Origin: Saprospiraceae bacterium
GTDB lineage: Bacteria; Bacteroidota; Bacteroidia; Chitinophagales; Saprospiraceae
Direction of reading: 5' to 3'
DNA: 64,000 nucleotides
Assembly (NCBI GenBank): GCA_027488855.1
Contig: JAIYAV010000021.1
Location: 17,755-81,754, forward strand
The notes beneath the pieces were generated by a model, which did no database searches, had not been told where the DNA came from, and saw only the letters and a list, made by a program, of their open reading frames with translations. Below, in pieces: positions 62,431-64,000 of the stretch (position 1 is its first letter; each line of letters opens with the position of its first letter). Both the position numbers and the translations under genes were made by a program.

Positions 62431-63234
62431 ATGACCGAGATTATCCGTGGGCTTATCCTTGGCATCGTACAAGGGATAACCGAGTTTTTGCCCGTGAGCA
62501 GTGATGGGCACTTGGAATTGGCCAAGTATATTTTGGGCGACAAAAGTATGGGCGAAGACAGCCTGTTTATGACGATTGTCCTCCACGTGGCTACCACCCT
62601 ATCCATTATTGTGGTTTTCCGCAAAGACATCAAAGACATCTTTGGCGGCTTGCTCCAATTCAAATGGAATGCCCAGACCGAATTTTCAGCCAAGGTGGTT
62701 GTTTCGATGATTCCGGCGGTATTTGCGGGTTTGTTTTTTGAAGAAGAAATTGAGAGTCTGTTTAGTGGCCGAATTTTATTGGTTGCTGCGATGCTGGCTC
62801 TTTCTGGTTTAATGTTGCTTTTGGCCCATTATTTTGCCAAAGACACCAACAAACCAATTTCTTATGGGAATGCCTTCATCATTGGCATTGCCCAGGCTTT
62901 GGCGATTGCACCCGGACTTTCGCGTTCAGGATCAACCATTTCCACCTCGGTGCTTTTTGGCATTGATCGGAACGTAGCCGCTAAGTTTTCCTTTTTAATG
63001 GTCATTCCACTGATCCTCGGCAAATTGGCTAAGGATATCCTCGATGGTCAATACAGCGGCACGATCGAAAATGGAACCACTTTAATTGTAGGCTTTCTGG
63101 CTGCCTTTTTCACGGGGTTATTCGCTTGTCGCCTCGTGCTTAAAGTGGTTCAACAAAGCAAATTGGTCTATTTTGCAGTATATTGCTTCGTTGTTGCGAT
63201 CGTTGCAGCAACTTACATCCTGAGCAAGGGATAA
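62431..63234 (+). CDS. uppP: undecaprenyl-diphosphatase UppP (BacA)
   Basis: A 267-residue polytopic enzyme that removes phosphate from undecaprenyl diphosphate to recycle the lipid carrier for peptidoglycan and surface polymers. Motif 1 is ITEFLPVSSDGHLEL (SSD rather than the common SST) and motif 2 is PGLSRSGSTISTS with the catalytic Arg/Ser. Eight hydrophobic segments. It can confer bacitracin resistance. Co-transcribed with DUF3098 and truB. Confidence 0.95.
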   Translation: MTEIIRGLILGIVQGITEFLPVSSDGHLELAKYILGDKSMGEDSLFMTIVLHVATTLSIIVVFRKDIKDIFGGLLQFKWNAQTEFSAKVVVSMIPAVFAGLFFEEEIESLFSGRILLVAAMLALSGLMLLLAHYFAKDTNKPISYGNAFIIGIAQALAIAPGLSRSGSTISTSVLFGIDRNVAAKFSFLMVIPLILGKLAKDILDGQYSGTIENGTTLIVGFLAAFFTGLFACRLVLKVVQQSKLVYFAVYCFVVAIVAATYILSKG

Positions 63235-63259
63235 ACATTTGTCAAACAAAATCGGCCAT

Positions 63260-63988
63260 ATGGACCCGAATGCCGGAGAGCGGCCCCTAAACAGTCAGTA
63301 TTTCACCGAAGGCGCTGTATTACTCGTGGACAAACCACAGGGATGGACTTCCTTTGACGTAGTGAATAAATTGCGCGGTAAAATCCGCAACTTGTTTCAG
63401 CTCAAAAACATCAAAGTTGGGCACGCAGGTACCCTCGATCCGATGGCCACAGGCTTGCTCATTGTGTGTACAGGCAAGGATACCAAACGCATCAACGAAT
63501 ACCAGGATCGTTCCAAAGTATACACGGGGACGGTTACGTTTGGCGGCACTACGGCGTCCTATGATGCAGAGACTGAAGTGGATGCCACTTTTCCATTTGA
63601 ACACATCACCGCTGAGCTGTTGGAGCAAGCCAAGGAAAAATTTCTTGGCGAAATCGAGCAGGTTCCACCCATGTTTTCGGCAATTAAAGTAGATGGGCAA
63701 CCGCTGTACAAAATGGCGCGTAAGGGTGAAAGCATCAAAGTGGATGCCCGCAAAGTGCACATTTACGAGATCAATTTTACCCGCATAGAACTGCCTGAAG
63801 TAGACTTTGAAGTGCATTGTAGCAAAGGGACTTACATTCGGTCATTGGCTTTTGACCTAGGCAAAGCCTTGAAAAGTGGAGCGTATTTGAGTGCGTTGCG
63901 CCGCACCAAGATTGGAGAATTTGAGGTGGACAAAGCTAAGTCGGTTACAGAATGGGTGGAATGGATGGATGGGAAAATTCAGGCCTGA
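63260..63988 (+). CDS. truB: tRNA pseudouridine55 synthase TruB
   Basis: A 242-residue TruB from ATG 63260; a TTG at 63239 in the same frame would add seven residues and brings the gene to 4 bp from the uppP stop. Catalytic Asp is in VGHAGTLDPMATGLLIV; other TruB motifs are VLLVDKPQGWTSFDVV, QVPPMFSAIKVDGQPLYKMAR and CSKGTYIRSLAFDLG. It converts U55 to pseudouridine in the T-loop of tRNAs. It ends 12 bases before the window edge. Confidence 0.93.
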   Translation: MDPNAGERPLNSQYFTEGAVLLVDKPQGWTSFDVVNKLRGKIRNLFQLKNIKVGHAGTLDPMATGLLIVCTGKDTKRINEYQDRSKVYTGTVTFGGTTASYDAETEVDATFPFEHITAELLEQAKEKFLGEIEQVPPMFSAIKVDGQPLYKMARKGESIKVDARKVHIYEINFTRIELPEVDFEVHCSKGTYIRSLAFDLGKALKSGAYLSALRRTKIGEFEVDKAKSVTEWVEWMDGKIQA

Positions 63989-64000
63989 GTTTTTCATCCA

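Overview
The window is chromosomal DNA from a member of the Bacteroidota, most likely of the Saprospiria (Haliscomenobacter/Lewinella-like); that genus-level guess is an inference. The evidence is: type IX secretion sorting domains on two secreted proteins, several Bacteroidota-type promoter boxes (TAnnTTTG) without strong Shine-Dalgarno sequences, LytTR/5TM-kinase signalling, a NagB-PIG-L fusion, a CXXXY-type CcmE, the DUF3098-uppP-truB gene order, and a large LRR-Roc-COR-TIR protein. I recognise 49 protein genes and no rRNA, tRNA or CRISPR array.

Layout. 1-7,700: the 3' part of a BNR/VPS10-propeller exoprotein, then acyl-CoA-dehydrogenase-like and PnuC genes, a GH42 enzyme and a YceI protein. 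7,800-10,500: an atypical SDR carrying a T16 run, a REP-associated tyrosine transposase (RAYT) flanked by its own inverted REP ends, and a TIR protein with a possible effector-associated domain. 10,600-17,000: a secreted thioredoxin, a four-PDZ T9SS protein and a second, complete BNR exoprotein. 17,400-28,500: a lipoprotein, DUF2177-DUF1295, an AAA/PD-(D/E)XK protein, an Nramp-like transporter, a cyclophilin, a four-gene LytTR signalling operon, an acyltransferase and FtsE. 28,700-33,900: cytochrome c maturation (CcmE-CcmF), a DUF2520 protein and a DUF2306 protein. 33,900-37,400: a GH13 enzyme and dnaA. 37,700-44,900: an amino-sugar unit (LacI regulator, ROK kinase, NagB fusion, GH20 hexosaminidase). 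44,900-49,800: a lipoprotein, a Doc-type toxin with a 59-residue antitoxin, the LRR-Roc-COR-TIR gene, and a gene-less derivative of the RAYT element. 49,800-61,900: secreted esterase, two FAD oxidases, GNAT, DMT exporter, a propeller/toroid exoprotein, a sialidase-like protein and a PhoPQ-related hydrolase. 62,000-64,000: DUF3098, uppP, truB.

How it fits together. Many genes serve extracellular polymer breakdown (GH42, GH13, GH20, sialidase-like, esterase). The amino-sugar block reads as a pathway: GH20 frees GlcNAc, the ROK enzyme phosphorylates it, and the NagB-PIG-L fusion may both deacetylate and deaminate it; no nagA is present in the window. The divergent LacI/ROK promoter region carries three GTGTGCGCAC-type palindromes about three helical turns apart.

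The most unusual non-coding content is of two kinds. First, the RAYT at 9001-9438 has ends that reappear without the gene about 40 kb away (49592-49783), with a compensatory base-pair change in one hairpin. Second, many intergenic gaps, often flush with a stop codon, hold a long inverted repeat. The arms of several of these are built of short tandem words (for example GATGAAA, CTAAGGTG, ACGGATTGA). One such element occurs twice, in opposite orientations (53306-53453 and 59065-59210).
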